Source of the DNA: JBFFMO01 sp041390025
GTDB taxonomy: Bacteria; Myxococcota_A; Bradymonadia; Bradymonadales; Bradymonadaceae
Direction of reading: 5' to 3'
Assembly: GCA_041390025.1 (NCBI GenBank)
Contig: JAWKQR010000014.1
Coordinates: 62,001 to 126,000, forward strand
Length of the DNA stretch: 64,000 nt
Shown here: in pieces, positions 48,408 through 58,306 of the stretch
How the letters are laid out: each line of letters opens with the position of its first letter
Numbering within the stretch: the first letter of the stretch is position 1
Position numbers and translations under genes: made by a program
Notes under the pieces: generated by a model
Told to the model about the DNA's origin: nothing
The model's database searches: none
Seen by the model: the letters and a program-made list of their open reading frames with translations, nothing else

Positions 48408-48860
48408 TTAAGCGGGCAGCATCTTGCCGACAATGGTGTTTGCGAGATCGTCTGCGCGACCTTGGAGTTGCGTCAGCGCTTCTTCGCGCTGAGCAGCAAC
48501 ACTTTGACGTTCGGTTTCGATCTTCGCCGAGATCTCCTCGCGCGCTTCACCGATCAGGTCTTGGTACTCCGCTTGTCCCTGCGTGCGCAGGGATTCACGT
48601 ACTTCGGTGGCCTCGCGACGGGCGTCACGCATTTTCTTTTCGTATTCGTTGAGGGCTCGTTCGGCGCGCGCTTCGAACTCATCGGCGTCTTCGCGTGAGC
48701 CTTCAAGGCCTTGATGCCGCTCGTCCATCGCCTTCATGAAAGGCGTGAAAAGCAGCGGCTTGAGGACCATAAAGAGTAACAAGAACAGCCCCATCTGAAT
48801 GACGAGTGTGGCGTCAAAATCGATGGCAGCCGAAGCTACGATAAAGGTGTTTGCGAACAT
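48408..48860 (-). CDS. atpF': ATP synthase b' subunit
   Basis: A 150-residue second b-type subunit: one N-terminal helix (LVIQMGLFLLLFMVLKPLLF) followed by a coiled coil (FEARAERALNEYEKKMRDAR). Presence of both b and b' means a heterodimeric stalk. It is the first gene of the operon; genes for a and c subunits are not in this window. Confidence 0.93.
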   Translation of the reverse strand: MFANTFIVASAAIDFDATLVIQMGLFLLLFMVLKPLLFTPFMKAMDERHQGLEGSREDADEFEARAERALNEYEKKMRDARREATEVRESLRTQGQAEYQDLIGEAREEISAKIETERQSVAAQREEALTQLQGRADDLANTIVGKMLPA

Positions 48861-48926
48861 GAAAACCTGTGTCGCTCGAGAACCTTTGAACAGGGCTTAC
48901 ACATAAATGCCCTGAGGAGTCGGGCG

Positions 48927-48955
48927 CCTTTAACACGGCCAATTTTGAGTGTCAA
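48927..48955 (-). promoter_or_regulatory. Candidate sigma-70 promoter of the atp operon
   Basis: On the minus strand TTGACA (48955-48950), a perfect -35, is followed after 17 bases by TAAAGG (48932-48927), a weak -10. The expected transcript start is about 60 bp before the b' ATG. The rest of the 250-bp divergent gap 48861-49110 also has to serve sucA; no clear promoter is seen for that side. Confidence 0.45.
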
Positions 48956-49110
48956 CGACTGAAGGATCCGCCCCCGTTCGACGGCGGCTCCCCTTGGATG
49001 CAAATCACGCGTCTTTTTTGCGGTTGAACTTAACCAACACACAACTTCATGGTAAACCTGTCGCCCACGAATGCGCCTTGAGATGCGCGACCTTCGGGCA
49101 GCCACTGAGT

Positions 49111-51951
49111 ATGAACATGACGTTGTTATCCGGCGAGAACCTTCCGTTCATCGAATCCCTCTACACGCAGTACCTGAGCGATCCTGGCTCCGTGGACCCA
49201 AGCTGGGTTCCGTTGTTCGAGGAGTATTTCGGCAAGGAGCGAAACGGCGGCATTCAGACCAAACCCAGCTTTATCCCAAGCGGCGTGTTCAACGCGTCGT
49301 TCCAAGGGTTGGGCGGACATAGTGAGGCTGAATACGCACCTGAGGTCAGTCGCACGCCGGTCAAGGCGCCCGGCCGCACCACAAAATTCGCCGCGCGCGC
49401 GCTCGCGATGATTCAGGCCTACCGGCTTCATGGCCACTTGATCGCGAACATCGACCCGCTCGGACGTCCACGCCGCAGCACCCCTCCCGAGCTTGACCCC
49501 GCGCACTATGGCTTCACGAAGGAAGACATGGACGCTCAGGTCAGCTGCCCCGAGCTGTTTGGGGATCGTTCGGTCAAGCTCAGCGAGATCATCGATCGTC
49601 TGCGCCATCTTTACTGCGGCTCGGTCGCGGTGGAGTTCGTCAACATCCCCGACACGGACGCGCGCGAGTGGCTGCGTCAGCAGATTGAGCTGAACGACTA
49701 CGCCGAGATCAACGGCAACGAAGAGCGCCGTGCCATCTATCAGGACCTCGTTCGCTCCGACGCCTTCGAGACGTTCTTGCACACCAAATACGTGGGCGCT
49801 AAGCGTTTCAGCCTCAGCGGCGGCGACGCCCTGATCCCATTGATGACGGCCATGTACGACGAGGGCGGAAAGCTCGGCGTGCGCGAATCGATCATCGGCA
49901 TGGCACACCGCGGGCGCCTCAACGTGCTGCACAACATCATGGGCAAACCCGCTCAGGCGATGCTCTCGGAGTTTGAAAAGACGTCCAACCCCGAGGAATA
50001 CCTTGGGTCGTCGGACGTGAAGTACCACATGGGGCACTCCACGGATTATCAGACACGGCATGGGGACTCGATCCATCTGTCGATGACCTTCAACCCAAGC
50101 CACCTTGAGTTCGTTAATCCCGTGGTTCTTGGACGCGCCCGCGCCAAGCAAGACCGCCGCAAAACGGCCCGAACCGACGTGTTGCCCGTGCTGCTGCATG
50201 GCGACGCGGCGTTCAGCGGCCAGGGCATCGTGGCCGAGTCCCTGAACCTGTCGCTCGTCGATGGCTTCTCGGTGGCGGGCTGCCTGCATATTGTGACCAA
50301 CAACCAGATCGGCTTCACGGCTCTGCCCGAGGAGTCGCGTTCGACCACGTACGCGACCGACATCGCCAAGATCCTTGAAGTGCCGATTTTCCACGTCAAC
50401 GGCGATGACCCCGAGGCGTGTGTCCGCGTGGCGAAGCTCGCGATGCGCTACCGCCAGAAGTTCCAGCAGGACGTCGTGATCGACCTCGTCTGTTATCGCC
50501 GTTACGGCCACAACGAGGGTGACGAGCCGCGCTTCACGCAGCCCCAGATGTACGAGATCATCGACAAGCTCAAGGGCATCCGTGAGATGTTCGGCGACGT
50601 GCTCATCGAGGCCGACGCCGGCAACGCCGATTTCGTCCACCGCGAGTGGGACACGAAGATGGGGGAATACGCCTCGGTCTTCGAGGAGATCCACGAGAAA
50701 CCCAAGCGTGCGCCCATCAGCTCACTCGATGGCGTGTGGAACAAGTTTGAGGGCGGCACCGTCGACCACGAGGAACCCAAGACCGAGGTGCCCAAAGACG
50801 AGCTGACCCGTGTGGGACTTGCGCTTAGCCGCATTCCTGACGACCTGAACGCCCACCGCACCATCCAACGCTTGTTCAAAGGCCGCGAGGAAATGGCGCG
50901 CGGCGAGAAACCCGTCGATTGGGGCTTTGGCGAGGCGCTCGCGTTTGGCACATTGGTCGCGAGCGGAACGTCGGTGCGGTTGACGGGGCAGGACGTCGTG
51001 CGGGCCACCTTCAGCCAACGCCATGCCGCCGTGACCGACCTATCCACGGGCCACCGATACTGGCCCACCCGCGAATTGAGCACCGACGGTGCACGCTTCG
51101 AGGTCTACAACTCGGTGCTCTCGGAGGCCGGCGTGCTGGGGTACGAGTACGGATACAGCCTCGATTACCCCGACGCATTGGTCCTGTGGGAAGCGCAGTT
51201 TGGCGATTTCGCCAACGGCGCACAGGTCATCATCGACCAGTTCATCAGCTCCGGCGAAGACAAGTGGAAACGCCTGTCCGGTCTGGTCATGTTGTTGCCT
51301 CACGGCTACGAGGGCCAAGGCCCCGAACACTCAAACGCCCGGCCCGAGCGCTTCTTGCAATTGGCCGCCGAAGACAACATGTTCGTGTGCAACCTCACGA
51401 CGCCGGCGCAATACTTCCACGCGCTGCGCCGCCAGATTATCGGTCGCAAGCGAAAGCCGTTGGTCATCATGACGCCCAAGTCGTTGTTGCGGCACAAGGC
51501 CGCGGTCTCGACGCTTGACGAGTTTTCGGATGTGGGTTTCCAGCACATCATCGGCGAGACTCGCCCGAACATTGATCCCAAGAAGGTCGAGCGCGTGGTG
51601 CTCTGCAGTGGCAAGGTCTATTACGACCTGATCCAGTTCGCCGAAGACCATCAGCTCGACCAAACCGCGATCATTCGGGTCGAACAGCTCTATCCGCTCG
51701 ACACCGAGCAGCTGCGCTCGGTGCTTAAGCCGTTTGAGCACGTCAAAAAGATCAACTGGGTGCAGGAAGAACCGCGCAACATGGGCGCCTGGTACTTCAT
51801 CTTCCCACGTTTGGTTGAATTCTTTGACGGCAAGGTTCTGCCCAAGTACGTGGGGCGTGTTGAGTCCGCCAGCCCCGCCACGGGCAACCACGATGCCCAC
51901 GAGATCGAACAACACAAGTTGTTGGCGCAAGCGTTTGAGCTCGCGGAGTAG
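49111..51951 (+). CDS. sucA: 2-oxoglutarate dehydrogenase E1 component
   Basis: A 946-residue thiamine-diphosphate enzyme of the citric acid cycle. The N-terminal segment LPFIESLYTQYLSDPGSVDP is the E2-binding signature of E1o. MAHRGRLNVLHNIMGKP, GDAAFSGQGIVAESLNLS and VNGDDPEACVRVAKLA bind substrate and ThDP; CYRRYGHNEGDEPRFTQP and LLPHGYEGQGPEHSNARPER are further signatures. The ATG at 49111 matches the family start; the frame is open upstream without coding character. E2 and E3 genes lie 3-6 kb downstream on the other strand instead of in one operon. Confidence 0.95.
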   Translation: MNMTLLSGENLPFIESLYTQYLSDPGSVDPSWVPLFEEYFGKERNGGIQTKPSFIPSGVFNASFQGLGGHSEAEYAPEVSRTPVKAPGRTTKFAARALAMIQAYRLHGHLIANIDPLGRPRRSTPPELDPAHYGFTKEDMDAQVSCPELFGDRSVKLSEIIDRLRHLYCGSVAVEFVNIPDTDAREWLRQQIELNDYAEINGNEERRAIYQDLVRSDAFETFLHTKYVGAKRFSLSGGDALIPLMTAMYDEGGKLGVRESIIGMAHRGRLNVLHNIMGKPAQAMLSEFEKTSNPEEYLGSSDVKYHMGHSTDYQTRHGDSIHLSMTFNPSHLEFVNPVVLGRARAKQDRRKTARTDVLPVLLHGDAAFSGQGIVAESLNLSLVDGFSVAGCLHIVTNNQIGFTALPEESRSTTYATDIAKILEVPIFHVNGDDPEACVRVAKLAMRYRQKFQQDVVIDLVCYRRYGHNEGDEPRFTQPQMYEIIDKLKGIREMFGDVLIEADAGNADFVHREWDTKMGEYASVFEEIHEKPKRAPISSLDGVWNKFEGGTVDHEEPKTEVPKDELTRVGLALSRIPDDLNAHRTIQRLFKGREEMARGEKPVDWGFGEALAFGTLVASGTSVRLTGQDVVRATFSQRHAAVTDLSTGHRYWPTRELSTDGARFEVYNSVLSEAGVLGYEYGYSLDYPDALVLWEAQFGDFANGAQVIIDQFISSGEDKWKRLSGLVMLLPHGYEGQGPEHSNARPERFLQLAAEDNMFVCNLTTPAQYFHALRRQIIGRKRKPLVIMTPKSLLRHKAAVSTLDEFSDVGFQHIIGETRPNIDPKKVERVVLCSGKVYYDLIQFAEDHQLDQTAIIRVEQLYPLDTEQLRSVLKPFEHVKKINWVQEEPRNMGAWYFIFPRLVEFFDGKVLPKYVGRVESASPATGNHDAHEIEQHKLLAQAFELAE

Positions 51952-52055
51952 ATCGACCCCGCTGCGCAAAAACACGCCGATGAGGTACAATGGGGACGTG
52001 GGCGGGCATCTAAGGATCGCCGAACAGGCGGAGCCCACGCATCGAGGACGTCACC

Positions 52056-54641
52056 ATGCAGGACCCCATGACCTCCAAACACCATCTCATGTTGTGCCTT
52101 GGCATCCTGACAACGCTCGCGCTTTCGGCGTGTTCGGATTCCACCGCACCTTCCAGCACCACCTCGGATACGGGCACACTCGACGCCGGCATCGACACCG
52201 ATGTCGAGGAAGCGATCTGTGGTGATGGAAAACGCACCGCACCCGAAGCCTGTGATGACGGCAACACAGCCGACCTAGACGGCTGCGCCGCAGATTGCAG
52301 CGCGGTCGAGGAGGGCTGGTCGTGTCCAACGCAGGGCCCGTGTGTGCAAGGGGCGAGGTGTGGCGATGGGAACCTGTCGGCGGACGAAACCTGCGACGAC
52401 GGCAACACCCTGTCTGCTGACGGCTGCTCCGACGCGTGTGAAGTCGAAGACGGCTGGACCTGCCTTGAAAGCGGCAGCGCATGTGTCGCGGCGGCCTGTG
52501 GCGATGGATTCTTGGCGGGCGAGGAAGCCTGCGACGACGCCAATCCGAACGACGGCGACGGATGCAGCGCGACGTGCACGGTCGAGGCTGGGTGGGTGTG
52601 CCTCGCAAGCGGGGAGTGTATCGCCCAACAATGCGGCGACGGCATCGTCGCGGGGGGCGAGGCGTGTGATGACGGCAACACGGACGGAGACGACGGCTGT
52701 GCCGCCGATTGTGCCGTGGTCGAACCAAACTACATCTGCCCGACCGCAAACCAACCCTGCCAATCCACTGTCGTGTGCGGGGATCGCCGCGTAGGTCCCA
52801 CCGAAGCGTGTGACGACGGCAACACCATGTCGGGTGACGGTTGCAGCGACGTGTGCGCGCGCGAACCCGGTTGGTCTTGCCCCGCGCCAGGGGCCCGCTG
52901 CCGGGCCGAGCGTTGTGGCGATGGGATCCTCGCCGGCGCCGAGGCGTGCGACGATGCCAACCCAGACGATGGCGATGGGTGTTCGGCGCTGTGCCAGGTC
53001 GAACAGGGGTGGGCGTGTCCTCCGGCCATGTCGTGTTACCAAACCACGTGCGGCGACGGCGTCGTCGAGGGCACCGAGCAATGCGATGACAACAACGTAC
53101 GCCCGTTTGACGGCTGCTCCCAAAACTGCACCAACGAGGCGCAGTGCAGCGGCGGCACATGCACCGCGATTTGCGGCGATGGTGTGATTTTGCCCGGCGC
53201 CAACCAAGAGGCGTGTGACGACGGGAACACGAGCTCGGGTGATGGGTGTTCCGCGACCTGTACCGTGGAGCCGGGGTGGACGTGCCTCGTTCAGCCCGAA
53301 CCCCTGCCCAGCGAGATCGTGCTTCCGCTTGTCGTGCGCGACTTCAAGGGGATCGAGTGGTACGCCGACAACACCACACAGTACGGTCACCCAGACTTCA
53401 ACGATCCCAACGATGGAAACGGCGTCATCTCGTTTGGCATCGTGCAGCCCACGCTCGGTGCCGATGGTCGTCCGGTCTTGTCGTACGCCAACGCGGCCGC
53501 GTCGGACGCCACGGGATTGCCGAAGTCCGCCGCACGTTTCGCGCAGTGGTACGACAGCTCAAGTCCATGGAACATCGAGGAAATCCGCTACCTCACGCTG
53601 ACCCGAGGGGCGAACGACTCCTACAGCTACGATTCGACGGCGCAAGGCTTCGCACCGTTTAGCACTCGCGGCTTTTACCCGATCGACAACGGCGGGTGGG
53701 TCGCACAAGGGTCTGAAGCGCTCCGCGCGGCGCACGCAACAATCAACGATGGCGGCAATCACAACTTCAACTTCACCACCGAGACGCGGTTCTACTTTCA
53801 GTACGAAGGCACGGAAGTGCTCAATTTCTCGGGCGACGACGATATGTGGGTCTTCATCGATGGGCGACTCTGCCTTGACGTCGGCGGCCTCCACGGCGCA
53901 CTCGCCGCGACCATGAATCTGGCGAATCCGGCCCTTGAAGCCAACGCGACGCAACGAGGTATTGTCACGGCATGCAAGGCTCACCTTGATGGGTTGGTGT
54001 CTGCCGCGAATCCCAAGCCTCTGGTCGAGATGGTGATTTTCCACGCGGAGCGTCACACGTCCGCGTCCAACTTCAAGCTCGATCTGCGAGGCTTCGTCAA
54101 ACAGCGTTCAAGCTGCGAAGAGACCTGCGGAGACGGTGTGGTGACGATCGGCGAGGTCTGCGACGACGGGGTCAATGATGGGTCCTACGGGGGATGCGCC
54201 GCCGATTGTTTGTCGTTTGGTGGCTACTGCGGCGATGGGACCAAAGAGGGTCCGGAAGCGTGCGACGACGGCGTCACGCTCAACGATGGACGCTACAACG
54301 GTTGCAATCCCGATTGCACACCGGCCGGGATTTGTGGAGACGGGGTTGTGCAGCCTCGTAACGAAGTCTGCGATGACGGTGTCAATGACGGTGGATACGG
54401 CGGGTGTTCGCCGGACTGCCAGACGCGCAGCGCGCGGTGCGGAGACGGCGTGGTTAACGGACCTGAAGCCTGTGACCGAGGCGCTGGCCAAAACCTTGGC
54501 GGCTACGGTGGCTGCAATCCTGATTGTACGCTCGCCCCGTACTGCGGCGATGGTGTTCGACAGGGCACCGAGGAATGCGACGACGGCAACACCAACCCCA
54601 ACGACGGCTGCAACAACCAATGCATCCGCCCCCTTCTCTGA
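52056..54641 (+). CDS. Large cysteine-rich lipoprotein: DUF4215-type repeats with fibro-slime/PA14-like domain
   Basis: An 861-residue surface lipoprotein (lipobox LSAC). Residues about 50-420 hold nine or so units of the pattern CGDG...E.CDDGN...DGCS..C, the myxobacterial cysteine-rich repeat (DUF4215). Residues about 425-690 form a fibro-slime/PA14-like domain: VVRDFKGIEWYADN, HPDFNDPNDGNGV, FYFQYEGTEVLNFSGDDDMW and FIDGRLCLDVGGLHG. Five more CGDG repeats with the variant GGYGGCNPDC close the protein. Such domains bind carbohydrate and occur in adhesins. The start may also be the ATG at 52068. It sits between sucA and lpdA without metabolic link. Confidence 0.9.
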   Translation: MQDPMTSKHHLMLCLGILTTLALSACSDSTAPSSTTSDTGTLDAGIDTDVEEAICGDGKRTAPEACDDGNTADLDGCAADCSAVEEGWSCPTQGPCVQGARCGDGNLSADETCDDGNTLSADGCSDACEVEDGWTCLESGSACVAAACGDGFLAGEEACDDANPNDGDGCSATCTVEAGWVCLASGECIAQQCGDGIVAGGEACDDGNTDGDDGCAADCAVVEPNYICPTANQPCQSTVVCGDRRVGPTEACDDGNTMSGDGCSDVCAREPGWSCPAPGARCRAERCGDGILAGAEACDDANPDDGDGCSALCQVEQGWACPPAMSCYQTTCGDGVVEGTEQCDDNNVRPFDGCSQNCTNEAQCSGGTCTAICGDGVILPGANQEACDDGNTSSGDGCSATCTVEPGWTCLVQPEPLPSEIVLPLVVRDFKGIEWYADNTTQYGHPDFNDPNDGNGVISFGIVQPTLGADGRPVLSYANAAASDATGLPKSAARFAQWYDSSSPWNIEEIRYLTLTRGANDSYSYDSTAQGFAPFSTRGFYPIDNGGWVAQGSEALRAAHATINDGGNHNFNFTTETRFYFQYEGTEVLNFSGDDDMWVFIDGRLCLDVGGLHGALAATMNLANPALEANATQRGIVTACKAHLDGLVSAANPKPLVEMVIFHAERHTSASNFKLDLRGFVKQRSSCEETCGDGVVTIGEVCDDGVNDGSYGGCAADCLSFGGYCGDGTKEGPEACDDGVTLNDGRYNGCNPDCTPAGICGDGVVQPRNEVCDDGVNDGGYGGCSPDCQTRSARCGDGVVNGPEACDRGAGQNLGGYGGCNPDCTLAPYCGDGVRQGTEECDDGNTNPNDGCNNQCIRPLL

Positions 54642-54644
54642 GCC

Positions 54645-54669
54645 CGGACCGGCAGCTTTCACGCTGCCG
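54645..54669 (-). repeat. Dispersed palindromic repeat, family B (single inverted copy)
   Basis: The minus strand reads CGGCAGCGTGAAAGCTGCCG plus GTCCG, differing at three positions from the first family B unit at 30652. It abuts the family A copies that follow. Confidence 0.7.
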
Positions 54670-54672
54670 GAT

Positions 54673-54763
54673 GTTCGGCTTCGCCGAATCCGGCAATCAG
54701 AGATTGCCGGCCCACGCGCCAGACGTTCGGCTTCGCCGAATCCGGCAATCAGAGATTGCCGGC
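54673..54763 (-). repeat. Dispersed palindromic repeat, family A, two copies
   Basis: Two identical 39-bp units at 54673-54711 and 54725-54763, 52 bp apart start to start. On the minus strand they read as the units at 17096. They occupy the space between convergent genes and may fold as a large hairpin array that ends both transcripts. Confidence 0.8.
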
Positions 54764-54773
54764 TCAATGGGGG

Positions 54774-56168
54774 CTAGCTGTTTAGCGGAGGACCGTTGAC
54801 CGACAACGCGGCCTCTTTGACCACCTCGGCCAATGTGGGGTGCGCGTGGGAGCTCCGTCCAATGTCCTCGGCGCTCGCCCCAAACTCCATCGCGACCGCG
54901 AGCTCGGCGATCAGGTCGCCAGCGCGCGGACCGATGATCTGCGCACCCAAGATGCGGTCGGTCTTCTCGTGGGCGAGGATTTTGACGAAACCTTCCGTGT
55001 GCGCAAGGGCCTTGGCGCGGCCGTTCGCCACGAAGGTGAACTTGCCCTTCTTGTACGGAATCCCAGCTTCTTTAAGCTGCTCCTCGGTCTTGCCGACCCC
55101 CGCGATTTCGGGCTCGGTGTAGACGACGTCGGGGATCGCATCGTAGTTGATGTGCGCGCCGATGCCGTTCATGCGCTCCACACAGACCACGCCTTCCTCT
55201 TCGGCCTTGTGGGCAAGCATCGCGCCAGGAATGACGTCGCCGATGGCGTAGATGCCCTTGACGTTGGTCTCGAAGTTCTTGTCGACCTGAATGACGCCGC
55301 GTTTGTCGGTCTCGACGCCGACGTTCTCCAGCCCAAGATTCGTCGTGTAAGGCTTGCGTCCAACGGCGAGCAGAACGCGGTCGGCTTCGATCGTGTGCGC
55401 TGCGCCTGACTTGTCTTCGTACGAGACGGTCGCGGTTTCACCTTTGACGGTCGCGCCGGTGACCTTAACGTCGAGCACGAACTCGATGCCCTGTTTGGCA
55501 AAGATCTTCTTGGCTTCCTTGGCGATCTCGGCGTCGGAGTTGCCCAGGATTTTGGGCATGTACTCCAACACAGTGACCTTGGAGCCAAGTCGGCGCCACA
55601 CACTGCCAAGCTCAAGGCCGATGACCCCGGCCCCAATCACAATCAGGTGTTTGGGGATCTCGGGGAACGACAACGCCCCGGTCGAGTCCACGATGCGGTC
55701 CTTGTCGACCACCACGCCCGGAATCGCCGAAGGTTTGGAACCGGTCGCGATAAGGATTCGCTTGGTCTCAAGAACTTGTTCGGTGCCATCGGCAGCGGTG
55801 ACCTTGACGTGCGTCTTGTCGACGATCGAGCCAAAGCCGTTGATGCCGTCCACCTTGTACTTCTTGAACAGGAACTTGATGCCGTCGGTGAGCTGCTTCA
55901 CCACGCCGTATTTGCGCTCCATCATTTTTGAGAGGTCGAGCCCCACGTCGCCCACGTTGACGCCGTGCTGAGCGAGCGCGTGGCGTGCTTCCTCGTATTT
56001 GTCGCTCGATTCGAGCAAGGCCTTGGATGGAATGCACCCGACGTTGAGGCACGTTCCGCCGTAGGTTTCGTACTTCTCGATGCAGGCGACCTTCATGCCG
56101 AGCTGCCCAGCACGAACTGACGCGATGTAGCCACCTGGGCCCGAACCGATAACGATGAGATCATACAT
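54774..56168 (-). CDS. lpdA: Dihydrolipoyl dehydrogenase (E3)
   Basis: A 464-residue flavoprotein that reoxidises the lipoamide of E2. FAD site VIGSGPGGYIASVRAG, redox disulfide GGTCLNVGCIPSK (Cys40-Cys45), NAD site VIGAGVIGLELGSVWRRLG and the C-terminal HAHPTLAEVVKEAAL with the catalytic His-Glu are all present. It is on the same strand as sucB, 347 bp further on, with a small opposite-strand gene between. Confidence 0.96.
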   Translation of the reverse strand: MYDLIVIGSGPGGYIASVRAGQLGMKVACIEKYETYGGTCLNVGCIPSKALLESSDKYEEARHALAQHGVNVGDVGLDLSKMMERKYGVVKQLTDGIKFLFKKYKVDGINGFGSIVDKTHVKVTAADGTEQVLETKRILIATGSKPSAIPGVVVDKDRIVDSTGALSFPEIPKHLIVIGAGVIGLELGSVWRRLGSKVTVLEYMPKILGNSDAEIAKEAKKIFAKQGIEFVLDVKVTGATVKGETATVSYEDKSGAAHTIEADRVLLAVGRKPYTTNLGLENVGVETDKRGVIQVDKNFETNVKGIYAIGDVIPGAMLAHKAEEEGVVCVERMNGIGAHINYDAIPDVVYTEPEIAGVGKTEEQLKEAGIPYKKGKFTFVANGRAKALAHTEGFVKILAHEKTDRILGAQIIGPRAGDLIAELAVAMEFGASAEDIGRSSHAHPTLAEVVKEAALSVNGPPLNS

Positions 56169-56314
56169 GTTCGCAATCCTTGTCTCTTGAAACGGCCGCA
56201 GAATTACCTCAGAACCGCCGGTCGTGCCAGTTCGATGCAGGTCATTTGAAGAAGCTTCGCTAAAGTCTGCGGGTGGGGTGCCGATGAGTCCATTGAACCC
56301 AAACGGAGCAGACC

Positions 56315-56506
56315 ATGAGCGCAGATCGTCAACCTCGCCGCAAATCTCGACGCATCCAGTCCACCCGTATTCGTATTGCGATGGAAGTGACGTCCGACGA
56401 GTGGAAGATGCTGCAAAACGTGGACTTCGACGCTTTCTTTGAACGCACCGAGGAGCGAACCAAGACCACGTATCTGCCTCTCAAGGCGCTCGAAGCCCTG
56501 CGTTAA
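56315..56506 (+). CDS. Small basic protein of unknown function
   Basis: A 63-residue protein. The first 25 residues are Arg/Lys-rich (QPRRKSRRIQSTRIRIA), the rest amphipathic (SDEWKMLQNVDFDAFFERTE). GGAG lies six bases before the ATG and codon use fits the genome. It lies antisense in the gap between sucB and lpdA and ends 9 bp before the sucB stop. A nucleic-acid-binding role is possible from the charge alone; no family is recognised. Confidence 0.55.
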   Translation: MSADRQPRRKSRRIQSTRIRIAMEVTSDEWKMLQNVDFDAFFERTEERTKTTYLPLKALEALR

Positions 56507-56515
56507 GGGTGCCGC

Positions 56516-57712
56516 CTAGATCTCGAGCAGGATGCGCTCGGGGTTTTCGATGCACTCTTTGATGCGCACGAGGAACGAGACGGCTTCTTTGCCGTCGATG
56601 ATGCGGTGGTCGTACGACAGGGCGAGGTACATCATCGGCCGAACCTCGACCTTCCCGTTGATGACCACAGCGCGTTCGGTGATGTTGTGCATCCCCAAGA
56701 TACCCACTTGCGGTGGATTCAGGATAGGCGTGGACATCATTGAACCGTAGATCCCACCGTTTGAGATCGTAAACGTGCCGCCTTGAAGGTCACTCAATCC
56801 CAGTTTGTTGTCTTGGGCGAGCTTGGCGAGTCGACTGATTTCGCGCTCGACTTCGGCAAAACCAAGGCGGTCTGCGTGGCGAACCACGGGGACGACAAGG
56901 CCCTTGCCACCCCCGACCGCGACGCCGATGTGGTAGAAATTCTTGTAGACGATCTCGTCGCCGTCGATCTCGGCGTTGACCGCAGGATACTCCTTCAACG
57001 CCTCGACGGTGGCCTTTAGGAAGAAGGACATGAAGCCAAGCTTCATCCCGTACTTCTTCACAAACTGGTCTTGGTACTGCTTGCGCAGCTGCATCACGGC
57101 GCTCATGTCGACTTCGTTGAATGTCGTCAACATCGCGGCCGTTTGCTGCGCTTCAACCAATCGTTTGGCGACTGTCTGACGAAGGCGCGTCATTTTGACG
57201 CGTTCGACCGGCTCATCACCCTCGATCACTTGGGTGCTGGGTGCTTTGGTTGGTTTTGCGTCCAAATGCTCGAGCACATCACCCTTGAGGATTCGACCGC
57301 CAGGGCCCGTCGCATCGATCTTCGAAGGGTCGAGTTTGTTCTCTTCGACCAACCGCGCGACGGCAGGACTGAGCGGCTTATCGTCGGCCCCATTCTTCGC
57401 CGCAGCAGGAGCAGGCGCGTCTTGGGTTTTGGTCTCGGTTGCCTTTGCAGCAGGCTTGTCGGCTGCAGGACGCGCGCCTGGCTCGATCTCCGCGATCACG
57501 TCACCCACATTCACCGTGTCCTCGGCCGAGGCTTTGAGTGTTTTGATGAAGCCAGCCACAGGCGCAGGCACGCTGACCGTGATTTTGTCGGTTTCGAGCT
57601 CGACAAGAACTTCGTCTTGTTCAACGAAGTCGCCTTCTTTTTTGAGCCATTCCGAGACGATCGCCTCTGTGACAGATTCGCCGAGGGTTGGAACCGATAC
57701 CGTGACACTCAT
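56516..57712 (-). CDS. sucB: Dihydrolipoyllysine-residue succinyltransferase (E2)
   Basis: A 398-residue core enzyme of the 2-oxoglutarate dehydrogenase complex. The lipoyl domain has the modified lysine in VELETDKITVSVPAP (Lys43). An Ala/Pro-rich hinge follows, then the E1/E3-binding domain (PLSPAVARLVEENKLDPSKI, TGPGGRILKGDVLEHL) and the catalytic domain with LALSYDHRIIDGKEAVSFL. The C-terminal ILLEI agrees with the family. It probably forms a transcript with lpdA. Confidence 0.96.
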   Translation of the reverse strand: MSVTVSVPTLGESVTEAIVSEWLKKEGDFVEQDEVLVELETDKITVSVPAPVAGFIKTLKASAEDTVNVGDVIAEIEPGARPAADKPAAKATETKTQDAPAPAAAKNGADDKPLSPAVARLVEENKLDPSKIDATGPGGRILKGDVLEHLDAKPTKAPSTQVIEGDEPVERVKMTRLRQTVAKRLVEAQQTAAMLTTFNEVDMSAVMQLRKQYQDQFVKKYGMKLGFMSFFLKATVEALKEYPAVNAEIDGDEIVYKNFYHIGVAVGGGKGLVVPVVRHADRLGFAEVEREISRLAKLAQDNKLGLSDLQGGTFTISNGGIYGSMMSTPILNPPQVGILGMHNITERAVVINGKVEVRPMMYLALSYDHRIIDGKEAVSFLVRIKECIENPERILLEI

Positions 57713-57808
57713 GTGGGAGCACCTAAATCATTGGAGGAAACGACTGATTTTTCGTGGCAAAACATACATGCGCAGTTGGATGCGCGCAACGCACTCAGGG
57801 CTTCAACC

Positions 57809-58216
57809 CTAGTGAGCGTGCCCGTCATGGTCATGGCCTTCGTGCCCGTCGTGGTTGTCGCCCTCGGCGGGTTTATCACCATCGGCACCGGGCTTTTGCT
57901 TGAGCATCATCCCGCACTTGGGGCATTTTCCGTCACCTTTTTCGAGGCTCGCATACTCGACCGTTCCCATGTCGCAATACCACGCACCAGCGGGAATCTG
58001 CTCGGGTTTCACCGGCGGGTCAAACGTTGTGCCTTCGGCGGTGACCGTCACCATCGACGCGCCAGACTCCGCAGCTTTTTCGGGAGCTGCCTCCGAGGGT
58101 GCCGCGACCACGGCCTCCGCTTGTGTCGCTGTGGCCGCCGGTTCTTGGGGCTGTTCGGCAGGTTTGTCGCAACCGACCATGATTAGGGCGACAAGGATGG
58201 GGGCAATGTATTTCAT
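57809..58216 (-). CDS. Lipoprotein with heavy-metal-binding domain and His-rich tail
   Basis: A 135-residue lipoprotein (lipobox VGC, Cys16). After an Ala/Glu-rich tether, residues about 77-105 (WYCDMGTVEYASLEKGDG, KCPKCGMMLKQKP) match the small YxCPMH...CPxCGM heavy-metal-binding domain found in copper and silver efflux proteins, with Asp where many have Pro. The C-terminus HDGHEGHDHDGHAH is a metal-chelating tail. A GAGGA lies five bases before the ATG at 58216. A role in periplasmic copper or zinc handling is inferred. Confidence 0.8.
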   Translation of the reverse strand: MKYIAPILVALIMVGCDKPAEQPQEPAATATQAEAVVAAPSEAAPEKAAESGASMVTVTAEGTTFDPPVKPEQIPAGAWYCDMGTVEYASLEKGDGKCPKCGMMLKQKPGADGDKPAEGDNHDGHEGHDHDGHAH

Positions 58217-58306
58217 CGTGGTCCTCAAGGTCGTGGGTTTCACGCTTGCCCGTATACCACATCGGTGGCGGGTTTGGAGTCAAAAACGGTGCGCGTGGTC
58301 ACGGTG

